A stretch of 64,000 bases of DNA from Candidatus Avelusimicrobium intestinipullorum (GCA_944324635.1 CALUXC010000002.1:1-64000), one strand, 5' to 3'. Positions 34,936 to 44,847 are shown, numbered from the stretch's first letter. A program made the numbers and translations. Notes: generated by a model not told the origin, from the letters alone.

Positions 34936-36059
34936 TTTATCTGTTTCTAAGCGGAGTGGTTTTGCTGTTGGGCACGCTGGCCTGCAATTTATTTGTCAAA
35001 CGCTGGCCTAAAACCATGGCCGTACTGATGGGCCTTTTTGGGGCTGTAACGGCGGTGGGGTTGGCGGGCTTTTTATTTGAACGCCTCTCCGGCGGGCGGG
35101 CGGAATTTCTGCACCCGTGGGCTTTCTTGTTACTGGCGGTGCCGTTTGCCGTACTGCTGGCTCACACGCTGTTTCGCGGCGCATTTGCCAGAAGAATTGC
35201 CTATCCGCTTACCCATTTAATGGTAGAACAGGCTTCCCTGCGGGTATTGTTTACGCGGTGGGGGCCGTTATCTCTCTACACGTTGGCCCTGGTGCTGATG
35301 GTTACGGCTTTGGCGCGGCCCGTCACGGTGGACCGCACCGTCCTTCCGCCCACGGAAGGGATTGATATTATGCTGGTGATGGACGTTTCCGCCTCCATGC
35401 AAAAGCAAGATTTTTACCCCAACCGCTTTGTAGCCGCGCAACAAACGGCGCTTCGCTTTATTTCCAAACGTTTTAACGATCGTATCGGCCTAGTGGCCTT
35501 TGCCAAAGAAGCCATGCTGCAAGCCCCGCTTACGCTGGATCACGACGCCCTGCAGGAATACATTTCTTCGCTTTATCTGGGCGTAGTGGACCCGAACTAC
35601 ACCGCCATCGGCGACGCGTTAGGCGTAGCGGCCAACCACCTAAAAGACAGCAAAGCCAAAAGCAAAATCATCATCTTGCTTACGGACGGCGACTCCAACG
35701 CCGGCACCATTGCCCCCCAGTTAGCCGCCAAAGCGGCCGGGGCTTACGGCATACGCGTCTATACGGTGGGCACGGCCAGCGCCCCGGGGGACGGGCTCTA
35801 TTCCAGCACCGAGGACGAAATTAACGAAGGGCTGATGATGGAAATTGCCAACGTCACGGGCGGCAAATTCTACCGCGCTAAAAACGAAGCGGAACTGACC
35901 AAAATTTACGATACGATTAACGAACTGGAAAAAACGCAGTTTGCCCCCAGCTCCACCGTGGACCGCAGCGACTGCTACCACCCCTTTTTGCTGCTGGCCC
36001 TGGCCTGTGTGCTGGCGGCATTTGTATTGGAAAAATTGTTTTTGATTAAGGTGCCTTAA
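34932..36059 (+). CDS. batA: BatA-like VWA-domain membrane protein
   Basis: 375 aa. Three N-terminal and one C-terminal membrane segments flank a VWA domain with an intact metal site: LVMDVSASMQKQ, a conserved threonine region (NYTAIGDAL) and ILLTDGDSN. Bat proteins form a membrane complex that promotes oxygen tolerance and envelope integrity in Bacteroides and spirochaetes. Co-transcribed with moxR. Confidence 0.88.
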   Translation: MIYLFLSGVVLLLGTLACNLFVKRWPKTMAVLMGLFGAVTAVGLAGFLFERLSGGRAEFLHPWAFLLLAVPFAVLLAHTLFRGAFARRIAYPLTHLMVEQASLRVLFTRWGPLSLYTLALVLMVTALARPVTVDRTVLPPTEGIDIMLVMDVSASMQKQDFYPNRFVAAQQTALRFISKRFNDRIGLVAFAKEAMLQAPLTLDHDALQEYISSLYLGVVDPNYTAIGDALGVAANHLKDSKAKSKIIILLTDGDSNAGTIAPQLAAKAAGAYGIRVYTVGTASAPGDGLYSSTEDEINEGLMMEIANVTGGKFYRAKNEAELTKIYDTINELEKTQFAPSSTVDRSDCYHPFLLLALACVLAAFVLEKLFLIKVP

Positions 36060-36060
36060 T

Positions 36061-37104
36061 ATGGGATTATTCGCCAAACCGATTTTTCTGCTGTATATGA
36101 TTGCGGCCCTGCTCTTTGCGGGGCTGGCGGCCTGGCTGGGCAACAAGCTAAAAAACCGTTTGATTCATGCCTTGTTTGGCCCGGAGGCCTACGCCAAGCT
36201 GACGGCGTCTCTTCGCCCGATTACCCGCTGGAGAGGAGCGCTGTTTTTCCTAACGCTGGTATTTTTGTTTATTGCGCTGGCGGGCCCGCAGTGGGGCACG
36301 GAAGTGGTGGCCGCGCAAGGCACTTTTGCCCAAACGGTTATCGCGGTGGACGTGTCCGCCTCCATGCGGGCGCAGGATTTGAAACCCGACCGCCTGGCCA
36401 ACGCCCAAAGCATGCTGCGCATGCTGGTAAGCAACTTAAAGGACGAACGCGTGGGGATTATCGCATTTACGTCCCAGGCGTATGTACAGTGCCCCATTAC
36501 GACGGACGAAGACGCCCTGACCTATTTTATCACCTCTCTTAAGCCGGACATGCTGCCCGTGCCGGGCACGTCTTTGGCGGCGCCGGTTTCGCTGGCGGCG
36601 CGCATGCTGGCCAAATACCCGGGTCACAAAGCGTTAATTCTGTTAACGGACGGGGAGGACCACTCCCCCGAAGAGTTAAACCAGGCCAAAGAAGCCGCCC
36701 TCAAAAACGGCATTCGCATTATTGCCATCGGTATCGGCACCAAAGAAGGCACGCTTATTCCCGCCCGTACGGACGCTTCCGGCCGGGTGCTGGAATACAA
36801 GAAGGACAAAGACGGCAAGACTGTGGTGTCCAAACTGGACGAAAAAACCTTGCTGGAGCTGGCCCAAGCCACCGGCGGCGTGTATATTTCCTACACGACC
36901 CCCGCCCAAGTGGCCGCCAAAGTGGAAGCCGCAGTAAAAGGGTTGGACCGCTCCGTTTCGCGCACGGCGGCGCGTGCGGCCTATAAAAACCGCTACGCTT
37001 TCCCGCTGGTATTGGCCATGCTGTGCCTGGCGGGATATATGCTGTGGCCCCGCGGGCGCAAACCCGCCCCCGCGAGCGAAGAAAAAGAACTTCAAAAAAG
37101 GTAA
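36061..37104 (+). CDS. batB: BatB-like VWA-domain membrane protein
   Basis: 347 aa, organised like the preceding gene: N-terminal membrane helices, VWA domain with IAVDVSASMRAQDL, PVPGTSLAA and LILLTDGEDHS, and a C-terminal helix (YAFPLVLAMLCLAGYMLW). It begins 1 nt after the batA stop. Confidence 0.88.
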   Translation: MGLFAKPIFLLYMIAALLFAGLAAWLGNKLKNRLIHALFGPEAYAKLTASLRPITRWRGALFFLTLVFLFIALAGPQWGTEVVAAQGTFAQTVIAVDVSASMRAQDLKPDRLANAQSMLRMLVSNLKDERVGIIAFTSQAYVQCPITTDEDALTYFITSLKPDMLPVPGTSLAAPVSLAARMLAKYPGHKALILLTDGEDHSPEELNQAKEAALKNGIRIIAIGIGTKEGTLIPARTDASGRVLEYKKDKDGKTVVSKLDEKTLLELAQATGGVYISYTTPAQVAAKVEAAVKGLDRSVSRTAARAAYKNRYAFPLVLAMLCLAGYMLWPRGRKPAPASEEKELQKR

Positions 37105-37112
37105 AATAAGGT

Positions 37113-37772
37113 ATGAGAAAATTCGTATGTTTGCTGCTTGTTTTTGCCGCGTGCCCCGCTTATGCCGGGGTTCGGGCCGATTTACGCGAAGGCGGCAAAT
37201 TTTACGAAGACAAAAAATACGGGCAAGCGCTTTCCAAATACAATGAAGCCCTGGCCAAAGACCCCAAAAGCGAAAGTGCCTACTTTGGGGCCGGTGCGGC
37301 CGCCTATTACTTAAAGGATTATCGCACCGCCGAAAAAGCCTTTGAATCCGCCGCCCAGCAGGAAAAATCCCTCGCGCAAGACGCCCTTTTTAACCTGGGC
37401 AACGCCTATTACCGCGCGGGCGACTCTCAGCAAGCCATACAGGCTTTCCGGCAGGCTATCGTCAAAGACCCGAAAGACAAAGAAGCCATTCACAATTTGC
37501 AGCTGATTTTGCAGCAACAGCAAAACCAGCAAAACCAAAACGACCAAAATCAACAAAATCAGGATCAAAATTCCTCCAACCAGGCCCAGCAAAACCAAGA
37601 CGGCAAAGGCCTTGCTCAGGATAATCAAAACCAGCAAAACCCGTCCGACCCGCAAGACCAAATGAATAAAGACGACGCCAACCGCGTCATGCAAATGGCC
37701 CGGGAAAACGAATACAAAAAACCCACGCAGGCGGGCGCGGCGCAGGGAAGCACGGTAGAGAAAGATTGGTAA
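37113..37772 (+). CDS. batC: BatC-like TPR protein
   Basis: 219 aa with a signal peptide, about three TPR units (residues 25-130; DALFNLGNAYYRAGDSQQAI) and a very Gln/Asn-rich, low-complexity tail (130-180). This matches BatC. The TPRs likely scaffold the BatA-BatB complex in the periplasm. Confidence 0.83.
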   Translation: MRKFVCLLLVFAACPAYAGVRADLREGGKFYEDKKYGQALSKYNEALAKDPKSESAYFGAGAAAYYLKDYRTAEKAFESAAQQEKSLAQDALFNLGNAYYRAGDSQQAIQAFRQAIVKDPKDKEAIHNLQLILQQQQNQQNQNDQNQQNQDQNSSNQAQQNQDGKGLAQDNQNQQNPSDPQDQMNKDDANRVMQMARENEYKKPTQAGAAQGSTVEKDW

Positions 37773-37776
37773 CGTT

Positions 37777-39594
37777 ATGAAGAAAGCGCTTTTATCCTTT
37801 TTATGCTTAATCTGGGCGGCCTGGGCGGCCGCACAGGTGACCGTTACGGCCCGGGTGGACAAAACCGCCCTCACGCTGGACGACGAACTGACCCTTTCCG
37901 TAGAAGTAAAAGGCACTTCCGGCAATATGCTCATGCCCGAACTGCCCAGCCTGCCGGCTTTTAATGTCTATTCGCGCGAAGTGGAACAGAGCACCGTCAA
38001 CGGCAAAAGCACCACGTCTTTTCGCTATGTTATGCTGCCCCGCTTTGTGGGTAAAGCCACCATTGGCGCGGTTCGTTTTACTTATAACGGAAAAACCTAC
38101 AAAACGGACCCTATCTCCGTAAACATTTACCGCAACGCCCAAGGCGTGCAGAACGCGCGGCCGGCCTCCTCTACGGCCAAAGTTTCTTCCAACGGCAACT
38201 ACGATTCCGCCGCCGTTAAACGCCCCCGCGAAACGGCCGACCCCAACCTCCCCCCGCTGGAGCGCGACCTGGCCAACCAAGCCTACGCCCGGGGCGATGA
38301 AAATTACTTCTTGGTCTCCGCCGTGAGCGACAACAACCCCTATGTAAACGAAACCGTACAGCTGGCCGTGCGCTTTTATTATAACCGCCCGTTCTACGAC
38401 GCGCCTTACCAGAAGCCGACCGTGTCCGATATTTTTATGGAAGAAGCCGGCACCTCCCAAGGCACCCAAAGCATTGGCGGCGTATTGTACCGCTACGAAG
38501 AACAGCGCTACCTGCTTACCGCCGCCGCACCCGGGAAAGCCGTTATCGGCCCGGCCTCCGTGCGGTATATGACGGGGTCTTCCCCCCTCTCGGCATTGGA
38601 CCGCTTGTTTGGCGGTTCTGCCGTAAACGCAGAGGAAACGGCCAAGTCCGCCCCGATCACGCTTTCCGTCCGTTCCTTACCCACCGCCGGCAAACCTAAA
38701 TCGTTCTACGGCGCGGTGGGCGATAAATTCACCATTTCTGCCGTGGCCGACCGTACCGAAGTGGAAGCGGGCGAAGCAGTCACCCTGTCCGTCACGGTCA
38801 AAGGCCCGGGCAACCTGAAGCCCACGACCGACCTGCAGATGCCCGCCATAGACGGGTTTAAGATGTACAACACCCAAGCCACCTCCGGTTCCATTCCGTC
38901 TTCCGGCGGCCTGCCGCGCGGGTACAAAGTGTTCAAAACGGTTTTGGTTCCTTCGGCTTCCGGCATTTACACGGTGCCCTCGGTTAAATGGTCCTATTTC
39001 AACCCCATTTCGGCCTCGTACGCCACCATACAGACGGAACCTATTTCCATTCGCGTTTCCCCCTCCACCAAAACGGCTTCCGGCTTTGACTTTGGCGCCG
39101 CGGCCTCCACGGGGAACGGTTTTCAATCTTTGGGGCAGGATATTGCTTATCTTAAAACCAACTATGCCCCCGAACCGTCTATGCTTTACAAATTAAGCGC
39201 CTGGCAAGTGCTCAACTGGGTCATGCTGGCCTTGCTGGCGTTAAGCGTGCTGTTTGCCTCGGTCGGGCGCAAATCTTTGGCGCAAAAACGCGCCTACTCT
39301 ACGGCCAAAAATTTACTTAAAAAAGCCATTACCGATGAGGCGGTGGCGGACGCTGTATCGGGCTATTTACAGCAAAAGATGAAAATCAGCACCGGCAGCC
39401 TGCCGTTAAAAGCCATTGTTAAAGCGCTGCAAAGCCGCGGCATTACGCCGGCCACGGCCGAGTCCTTCTCGTTACTGTGGCAGCGGTTGGATACGGCCCG
39501 CTTTGCCCCGGGTACGCCCGACGCCCAAAGCGCGCAGGACCTGGCCCGCCAGGCACTGGACATTTTGAAATTGTTGGAGGAAGAGTCCAAATGA
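37777..39594 (+). CDS. batD: BatD-like protein
   Basis: 605 aa with a signal peptide (ALLSFLCLIWAAWAAA), β-sandwich periplasmic domains (VTVTARVDKTALTLDDELTL; VTLSVTVKGPGNLK) and a C-terminal membrane helix at about 475 (VLNWVMLALLALSVLFASV). It is the large oxygen-tolerance (BatD) family member. The stop overlaps the batE start (ATGA). Confidence 0.87.
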   Translation: MKKALLSFLCLIWAAWAAAQVTVTARVDKTALTLDDELTLSVEVKGTSGNMLMPELPSLPAFNVYSREVEQSTVNGKSTTSFRYVMLPRFVGKATIGAVRFTYNGKTYKTDPISVNIYRNAQGVQNARPASSTAKVSSNGNYDSAAVKRPRETADPNLPPLERDLANQAYARGDENYFLVSAVSDNNPYVNETVQLAVRFYYNRPFYDAPYQKPTVSDIFMEEAGTSQGTQSIGGVLYRYEEQRYLLTAAAPGKAVIGPASVRYMTGSSPLSALDRLFGGSAVNAEETAKSAPITLSVRSLPTAGKPKSFYGAVGDKFTISAVADRTEVEAGEAVTLSVTVKGPGNLKPTTDLQMPAIDGFKMYNTQATSGSIPSSGGLPRGYKVFKTVLVPSASGIYTVPSVKWSYFNPISASYATIQTEPISIRVSPSTKTASGFDFGAAASTGNGFQSLGQDIAYLKTNYAPEPSMLYKLSAWQVLNWVMLALLALSVLFASVGRKSLAQKRAYSTAKNLLKKAITDEAVADAVSGYLQQKMKISTGSLPLKAIVKALQSRGITPATAESFSLLWQRLDTARFAPGTPDAQSAQDLARQALDILKLLEEESK

Positions 39595-40313
39595 AAAAAG
39601 CCGCTCTCTTATGTGCTCTTTTAATGGGTCTATCCGCCTTTTCCTGGGCACAAACACCCATGCAGCAGGCCGAAGAACTCTACCGCCAGGGCAAGTTTTC
39701 CGCCGCGCTTAGCCTGTACGAAGCGGAACTAAAAAAAGCCCCAAACGACCCCCATGTTTACTACAATATAGGTAACTGCTATTTTAAGATGGGCAGCAAA
39801 GGCCTCGCGGCCGCCAACTATTACCGTGCTTTCAAGCTGGCCCCGCGGGACGCCGATATCCGCCACAACCTTTCGCTGGCTTTGGCCGCGGGAGGGGAAA
39901 GGCTGGTTCCGGCCGGTATGCCGGCGGTGCTGCATGAAGCGTTTTTTTATCTGTCGTACCCTGAACTCAAAGGGCTGACGTTTGTGCTGTTGTGGCTGTT
40001 TTGTGTATTGGCCAGTATATGGCTGATTAAGCGCAAATTCGGCCGCGTGTTGGTGGCGTGCGTGGTGTTGCTGGCGGCAAGCGGCGGGTGGTTTTACCTG
40101 CGCCATTTGCTGGAACAGGAATATTTGGCCGTAGTAGCCGCACCCGTGGCGGAAATACGCAGCGGGCCGGGCACCAACTTTCCGGCCAGCGCCAGCGTGG
40201 CACAAGGACACCTGATTACCGTGCAGGACGCCAAGGACGAATGGTACGAAGTGATTGTTAAATCCCAGGGGATTAAAGGCTGGGTGGAAAAAAACGCGGT
40301 AGAACAAATTTAG
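39591..40313 (+). CDS. batE: BatE-like TPR-SH3 protein
   Basis: 240 aa from the overlapping ATG. Signal peptide, TPR units (EELYRQGKFSAALSLYEAEL; DPHVYYNIGNCYFKMGSKGL), two membrane helices (about 130-175) and a bacterial SH3 domain (VAEIRSGPGTNFPASASVAQ, GWVEKNAVEQI). This is the BatE layout. Last gene of the Bat group; the gmhA start follows after 17 nt. Confidence 0.85.
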   Translation: MKKAALLCALLMGLSAFSWAQTPMQQAEELYRQGKFSAALSLYEAELKKAPNDPHVYYNIGNCYFKMGSKGLAAANYYRAFKLAPRDADIRHNLSLALAAGGERLVPAGMPAVLHEAFFYLSYPELKGLTFVLLWLFCVLASIWLIKRKFGRVLVACVVLLAASGGWFYLRHLLEQEYLAVVAAPVAEIRSGPGTNFPASASVAQGHLITVQDAKDEWYEVIVKSQGIKGWVEKNAVEQI

Positions 40314-40330
40314 AACGAGGTATTTTGAAT

Positions 40331-40888
40331 ATGTTTGTCCAACAACAAGCCGACGAACTGATTAAAGCCATTTCTTACGTGAAAGAAAACCTGGCGGACA
40401 AAGTGGAAGAACTTGCCGCCAAAGTGACCGAAGCCTTCAAAAGAGGCAACAAAGTAATTTTAATGGGGAACGGCGGAAGCGCGGCCGACGCCCAGCATAT
40501 TGCGGCGGAATTTGTGGGCCGTTTCAAGAAAGAACGCCCCTCCCTCCCGGCGTTGGCGCTCAACACCAACTCTTCCACCCTCACCGCCATCGGCAACGAT
40601 TATTCGTACGATGTGGTATTTTCCCGTCAGATAGACGGTTTTGCCAAAGAAGGGGACGTCGTCATCGGCATCTCCACTTCCGGCAACAGCAAAAACGTGT
40701 ACCTGGCGTTGGGGCTGGCCAAAAGAAAAGGCTGTTTTACGGCGGCCTTCTTAGGCAAAGACGGCGGCACCATTAAAGATATGTGCGATTTGCCGCTGGT
40801 GGTCAATATCAAGGACACCCCCCATATCCAAGCCTGTCACATTTTTATGGCGCACTGCATGTGCGACTTGGTGGACCAGGCCTACTGA
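40331..40888 (+). CDS. gmhA: Phosphoheptose isomerase
   Basis: 185 aa SIS-domain isomerase converting sedoheptulose 7-phosphate to D-glycero-manno-heptose 7-phosphate, the first step of ADP-heptose synthesis for LPS core. Seen: NGGSAADAQHIAAEFVGRF and GISTSGNSKNV, plus the metal-binding HIQACHIFMAHCMCDLVD. The ATG after ACGAGG is chosen over an upstream TTG. Confidence 0.93.
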   Translation: MFVQQQADELIKAISYVKENLADKVEELAAKVTEAFKRGNKVILMGNGGSAADAQHIAAEFVGRFKKERPSLPALALNTNSSTLTAIGNDYSYDVVFSRQIDGFAKEGDVVIGISTSGNSKNVYLALGLAKRKGCFTAAFLGKDGGTIKDMCDLPLVVNIKDTPHIQACHIFMAHCMCDLVDQAY

Positions 40889-40891
40889 TTT

Positions 40892-41344
40892 ATGAAAATA
40901 GCAATTGGTTGTGATCATGCGGGATTCCCGCTGAAAGAAACCGTGAAAGAGACGGTCACCCGCCTCGGACACGAAATAATAGACTGCGGCACCTTCAGCA
41001 CCGAACGCGCCGACTATCCCGACTACGCCGACAAAGTGGCCAAACTGGTGGCCGGCGGCGAAGCGGACCGCGGCATTTTGCTTTGCGGCAGCGGCGTGGG
41101 CGTATGCGTGGCGGCCAACAAAACCAAAGGCGTGCGCGCGTGCGTGTGCCACGATGCGTACAGCGCCAAACAGGCCGTGGAGCACGATGCGCTCAATGTG
41201 CTTTGCATGGGCGCGCGCATTATCGGGCCGGCGGTAGCCGAAGAACTGACCGAACGGTTTTTAAGTGCCTCTTTTTTGACGGGCTCCCGTCATGAAGGAC
41301 GGCTTAATAAAGTAAAAGCGATTGAAAACGCAAATTTCAAATAA
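40892..41344 (+). CDS. rpiB: Ribose-5-phosphate isomerase B
   Basis: 150 aa. The RpiB signature is clear: IGCDHAGFPLKE, ADYPDYADKVA, GILLCGSGVGVCVAANK with the active cysteine, VRACVCHDAYSAK, and the C-terminal GSRHEGRLNKV. It interconverts ribose 5-phosphate and ribulose 5-phosphate. 3 nt after gmhA, so same operon. Confidence 0.95.
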   Translation: MKIAIGCDHAGFPLKETVKETVTRLGHEIIDCGTFSTERADYPDYADKVAKLVAGGEADRGILLCGSGVGVCVAANKTKGVRACVCHDAYSAKQAVEHDALNVLCMGARIIGPAVAEELTERFLSASFLTGSRHEGRLNKVKAIENANFK

Positions 41345-41379
41345 GACGAAAGTCTTAAAAATAAAGGATGACAAAACTT

Positions 41380-43044
41380 ATGAATACACATGCAAACCCT
41401 ATGGCCGAAGGCATTATCAGAGAAGGCGAAATCAAGCTGGAAGGGCTTGAGTTTAACACCAAATTCTGGGCCAAGGACCCTACTCTTTGGAAAAAAGACA
41501 AAGAAAACATGGAATTTATCGTAAAATTCCTGGGCTGGCAGAAAGTTTACGACTGGACGTTGGAACGCATTGAAGATGTGCTTTCTTTTGCGCAAGACGT
41601 TAAACAAAATTTCAAACATTGTGTCATTATGGGCATGGGCGGTTCTTCGCTCGCGCCGGAAGTGTTCCGCACCGTATTTGGCAAACAGGACGGCTGGCCG
41701 GAACTTATCGTGCTGGACACCACCAACCCCGACTGGATCGGCGCTGCCCGCGCGCGCTTGAACCCGGCCGAAACGCTGTTCATTTTTGCCAGCAAATCGG
41801 GCGGCACGGTGGAACCCTCCTCCCAATATGCGTATTTCTTTGACGAAGTGAAAAAATCCGGCGTGAAAGAACCCGGCAAAAATTTTGCCGCCATCACGGA
41901 CCCCGGCACCGGCTTGGAAGCCCTGGCCAAGAAAAACCACTTCCGCAAAATCTTTTTGAACCCGGCCGACATCGGCGGACGTTTCTCCGCCCTGTCCATG
42001 TTCGGCATTGTGCCGGCCGCTATTATGGGGGTGGACGTAAAACGCCTGCTCACCGTGGCCCAGGAACAAGCCGCTACGTTTGGCCCCGAAGCCCCGGCAA
42101 AAGATAACGCCGCCGTCAAATTGGGCGCTTTTATGGGTGCGTGCAACGTCAACCATGGCAAAGACAAACTCACCTTGCTGACCCCGAAAGATTTTGCCAC
42201 CTTCGGCTTGTGGGCCGAACAGCTGGTGGCCGAATCTACCGGTAAAGAAGGAAAAGGCATCGTGCCGGTGGCGGGCGAAACGCTGACCCCGAACTTTGAC
42301 TACCGCGACGACCGCCTGTTCGTCCACCTCTCTACCGGCAGCGAAGATGACAAACGCGTCACCTCCATTGCCAAAGACTTGGCCGAACGCGGCTATCCGA
42401 TTTTGACCATTGAATTGGAAAACGTCTACCAGCTGGGTGCCATGTTCCTGTTGTGGGAAATTGCCACCGCGGCGGCGGGCGCCATCTTGGGCATCAACCC
42501 GTTTGACCAGCCCAACGTGCAGGAAGCCAAAACCATGGCCAAAAACGTATTGGCCAAGCTGGAACAAGGCGATATTCCCGCCGAAGTTTCCGCGCCGATT
42601 TTGGTCTCTTCCGACATTGCCGACGAAGTAAAACTGGACACCTTGGCCCAAGATTTGTACTCCTTGCTGGAAAGCAACGATTACGTGGCCATTCTGCCCT
42701 ATGTGTATCCGTCCGAAGATGTAGAAAAAGCCCTCTTGGCTTTGCGCGACAAAATCATGGCCCGCACCAAACGTGCCGTACTCTTTGGTTTCGGCCCGCG
42801 CTACCTGCACTCCACCGGCCAGCTGCACAAAGGCGACGGCAATAACGGCGTGTTCCTTATTCTGTCTGCCGAACCGGCCAACGATATCAAAATCCCCGGC
42901 CAGCACTACACATTCGGCCAACTCTGCAATGCGCAAGCCTTGGGCGATTTCCAGGCTTTGCAAGCCAAAGGCAGAAGAGTCATCAAGTTGCATTTGACGC
43001 AGCCCTTGTTGGACAGCATCAAAAAAATTAGCAGCTTGTTCTAA
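41380..43044 (+). CDS. pgi: Glucose-6-phosphate isomerase
   Basis: About 554 aa, converts glucose 6-phosphate and fructose 6-phosphate. SIS motifs: IMGMGGSSLAPEVF, ASKSGGTVEPSSQ, and the family signature GGRFSALSMFG; C-terminal INPFDQPNVQEAK. The start is ambiguous between this ATG and one at 41368, whose binding site would be too close. A small AAGACGAAAGTCTT hairpin lies just after rpiB. Confidence 0.93.
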   Translation: MNTHANPMAEGIIREGEIKLEGLEFNTKFWAKDPTLWKKDKENMEFIVKFLGWQKVYDWTLERIEDVLSFAQDVKQNFKHCVIMGMGGSSLAPEVFRTVFGKQDGWPELIVLDTTNPDWIGAARARLNPAETLFIFASKSGGTVEPSSQYAYFFDEVKKSGVKEPGKNFAAITDPGTGLEALAKKNHFRKIFLNPADIGGRFSALSMFGIVPAAIMGVDVKRLLTVAQEQAATFGPEAPAKDNAAVKLGAFMGACNVNHGKDKLTLLTPKDFATFGLWAEQLVAESTGKEGKGIVPVAGETLTPNFDYRDDRLFVHLSTGSEDDKRVTSIAKDLAERGYPILTIELENVYQLGAMFLLWEIATAAAGAILGINPFDQPNVQEAKTMAKNVLAKLEQGDIPAEVSAPILVSSDIADEVKLDTLAQDLYSLLESNDYVAILPYVYPSEDVEKALLALRDKIMARTKRAVLFGFGPRYLHSTGQLHKGDGNNGVFLILSAEPANDIKIPGQHYTFGQLCNAQALGDFQALQAKGRRVIKLHLTQPLLDSIKKISSLF

Positions 43045-43056
43045 ATTCGTTTCTAA

Positions 43057-43090
43057 CGCAAGGCGGTCCAATAGGCCGCCTTGCGTTTAT
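43057..43090 (+). terminator. Terminator after pgi
   Basis: Stem CGCAAGGCGG / CCGCCTTGCG, followed by TTTATTAT. The miaB promoter -10 box overlaps its T-rich tail. Confidence 0.7.
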
Positions 43091-43100
43091 TATCATATCC

Positions 43101-44330
43101 ATGAATAAAGTATTTATCCAAACATACGGCTGCCAGATGAATGTGGCCGATTCGGACGAAATGTTCGCGCATTTGGCGGCACGCGGCGCAGAGCTGACGG
43201 ACAAGCTGGAAGAGGCGGACACCGTCCTTATCAACACCTGCACCGTACGGGACCACGCCGAACACCGCGCGGTATCTTTTTTGGGCCGCTTGGCCGCCTG
43301 GAAAAAGGAAAAACCGGGCCGCGTAATTATTTTCGCGGGCTGTGCCGCACAGCGGCTGGGCGAAGCGTTGCAAAAAAAATATCCGTTTTTGGACATTCTT
43401 TCCGGTGCAAAAGGCATTGAACACTTTGCCCAAACGCTGGATAAAAGCGGCCTTTTCTCTCATCAAGATCACCCCGGCCAAACGCCGGCCCCGGGCCTTA
43501 CCGGTTACGTGACCATTATGCGCGGGTGCAATTTTGCCTGCACCTACTGCATTGTGCCCAGCGTGCGCGGCCCTATCAAGTGCCTGCCGGTGGACGATAT
43601 CTTGCAAGACGCCGCCCGCAAAGCGGCCGCGGGCGCCAAAGAAATCATGCTCCTGGGCCAAACGGTAAATGCGTACCGCGACGGGGACGTTTCGTTTGCG
43701 GATTTGCTTAACCGCGTAAGCGAAGTGCCGGGGGTGGAGCGGGTCCGGTTTACGAGTCCGCACCCCATCTATTTCACGCCGCAGTTTTTGGCCGCCGTGA
43801 AAGACAACCCCAAAATCGCCCGCCACATTCATTTGCCGGTACAAAGCGGATCTACCAAAGTTCTGCAGGAAATGAAACGCGGTTATACGCGGGAAGTATT
43901 TTTGGACAAAATCCATGCCCTGCGCGCGTGCGGGTTTAACATTTCTACGGACATTATCGTCGGTTTCCCGACGGAAACGGAAGAAGATTTCCGCCAAACG
44001 CTTTCTTTGGTGGACGAAGCCAAATTTTTCATTGCCTATTGCTACAAATACTCCCCCCGCCAAGGCACTCCGGCGGCGGAAATGAAACAGCTGGAGCAAA
44101 AGGTACTGGAAGAAAGACTTGATATTTTGTTAAATAAGGTAAGAGGCCTTTCCGACGCAGCCTACCTCACACAAGTAGGCACCGTACAGGAAGTGCTGAT
44201 GGAAACACCGCACAAAGGGCGCTCTTCCGGAAATTTTTGGGTCAAAACAAGCAAGGCTCACCCCGTGGGATCGCTGGTTCGTACGGAAATAGAACGCGCC
44301 GACGGGACATTATTATTTGCGAGGGATTAA
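43101..44330 (+). CDS. miaB: tRNA-2-methylthio-N6-dimethylallyladenosine synthase MiaB
   Basis: 409 aa radical-SAM methylthiotransferase that adds methylthio to i6A37 in tRNA. The N-terminal UPF0004 domain has cysteines in YGCQMN, INTCTV and FAGCAAQ. The radical-SAM motif is RGCNFACTYCIVP, and the C-terminal TRAM domain is near 345-405. No ribosome binding site; TATTAT ends 7-8 nt before the ATG, suggesting a leaderless mRNA. miaA is nearby. Confidence 0.93.
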   Translation: MNKVFIQTYGCQMNVADSDEMFAHLAARGAELTDKLEEADTVLINTCTVRDHAEHRAVSFLGRLAAWKKEKPGRVIIFAGCAAQRLGEALQKKYPFLDILSGAKGIEHFAQTLDKSGLFSHQDHPGQTPAPGLTGYVTIMRGCNFACTYCIVPSVRGPIKCLPVDDILQDAARKAAAGAKEIMLLGQTVNAYRDGDVSFADLLNRVSEVPGVERVRFTSPHPIYFTPQFLAAVKDNPKIARHIHLPVQSGSTKVLQEMKRGYTREVFLDKIHALRACGFNISTDIIVGFPTETEEDFRQTLSLVDEAKFFIAYCYKYSPRQGTPAAEMKQLEQKVLEERLDILLNKVRGLSDAAYLTQVGTVQEVLMETPHKGRSSGNFWVKTSKAHPVGSLVRTEIERADGTLLFARD

Positions 44331-44332
44331 GT

Positions 44333-44797
44333 ATGACGAAAAATTTTTCTGAAAAACGCAGACATCCGCGTATGCCGGTTATCAGCAACCTGATTGAACC
44401 GGTGAACCTGCATTACAAAACCGAGGACGGCAAAGAAACTTCTCTGGTAGCCATTTTGGCGGACTTGTCGGCCTCCGGTATGCGCATGATCAGCTTTTTG
44501 GGTGCGCCGCTGGCGGACCGCTTTTCCATCAGCCTGCAGCTGCCCGGCACCGGCAAAATGGAAGTGGAAGCCAAGCTGGCCTGGGTAAAACAGCGCGAAA
44601 ACGTGTACACCATCGGTATTGAATTTATCAAAATGGCGGATAAAGACGCCAAAGTCATCAGCGAAATGGCCGACGACTTTAACGACTGCGACACCCGCAT
44701 TTTGCTTAAACTGCCCGAAGTGTGCGTAGCCAACTGCAAGTGCCACAAAATCTGCAACAAAATTCAAAAAGACGAAAGCCTTTTTGAAAACAAATAA
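44333..44797 (+). CDS. PilZ-domain protein
   Basis: 154 aa. The cyclic-di-GMP binding pattern of PilZ is present: RRHPR (residues about 9-13) and, about 35 residues later, DLSASGMR. The C-terminal extension contains four clustered cysteines (CVANCKCHKIC), which may bind metal. It begins 2 nt after miaB, so likely co-transcribed. Probably links c-di-GMP to surface or pilus behaviour. Confidence 0.82.
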   Translation: MTKNFSEKRRHPRMPVISNLIEPVNLHYKTEDGKETSLVAILADLSASGMRMISFLGAPLADRFSISLQLPGTGKMEVEAKLAWVKQRENVYTIGIEFIKMADKDAKVISEMADDFNDCDTRILLKLPEVCVANCKCHKICNKIQKDESLFENK

Positions 44798-44820
44798 TTC
44801 CCAAACTTCGCAAATAAGAA

Positions 44821-44847
44821 ACCCCGCCCGCAAGGCGGGGTTTTTGT
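44821..44847 (+). terminator. Terminator after PilZ gene
   Basis: Stem AACCCCGCC / GGCGGGGTT with loop CGCAA and a T run. Confidence 0.9.

Noticed and set aside
41290..43071. 593-codon frame antisense to pgi
   Set aside because: The plus-strand frame encodes a clear glucose-6-phosphate isomerase; the antisense frame has no family features and arises from GC-rich codon bias.
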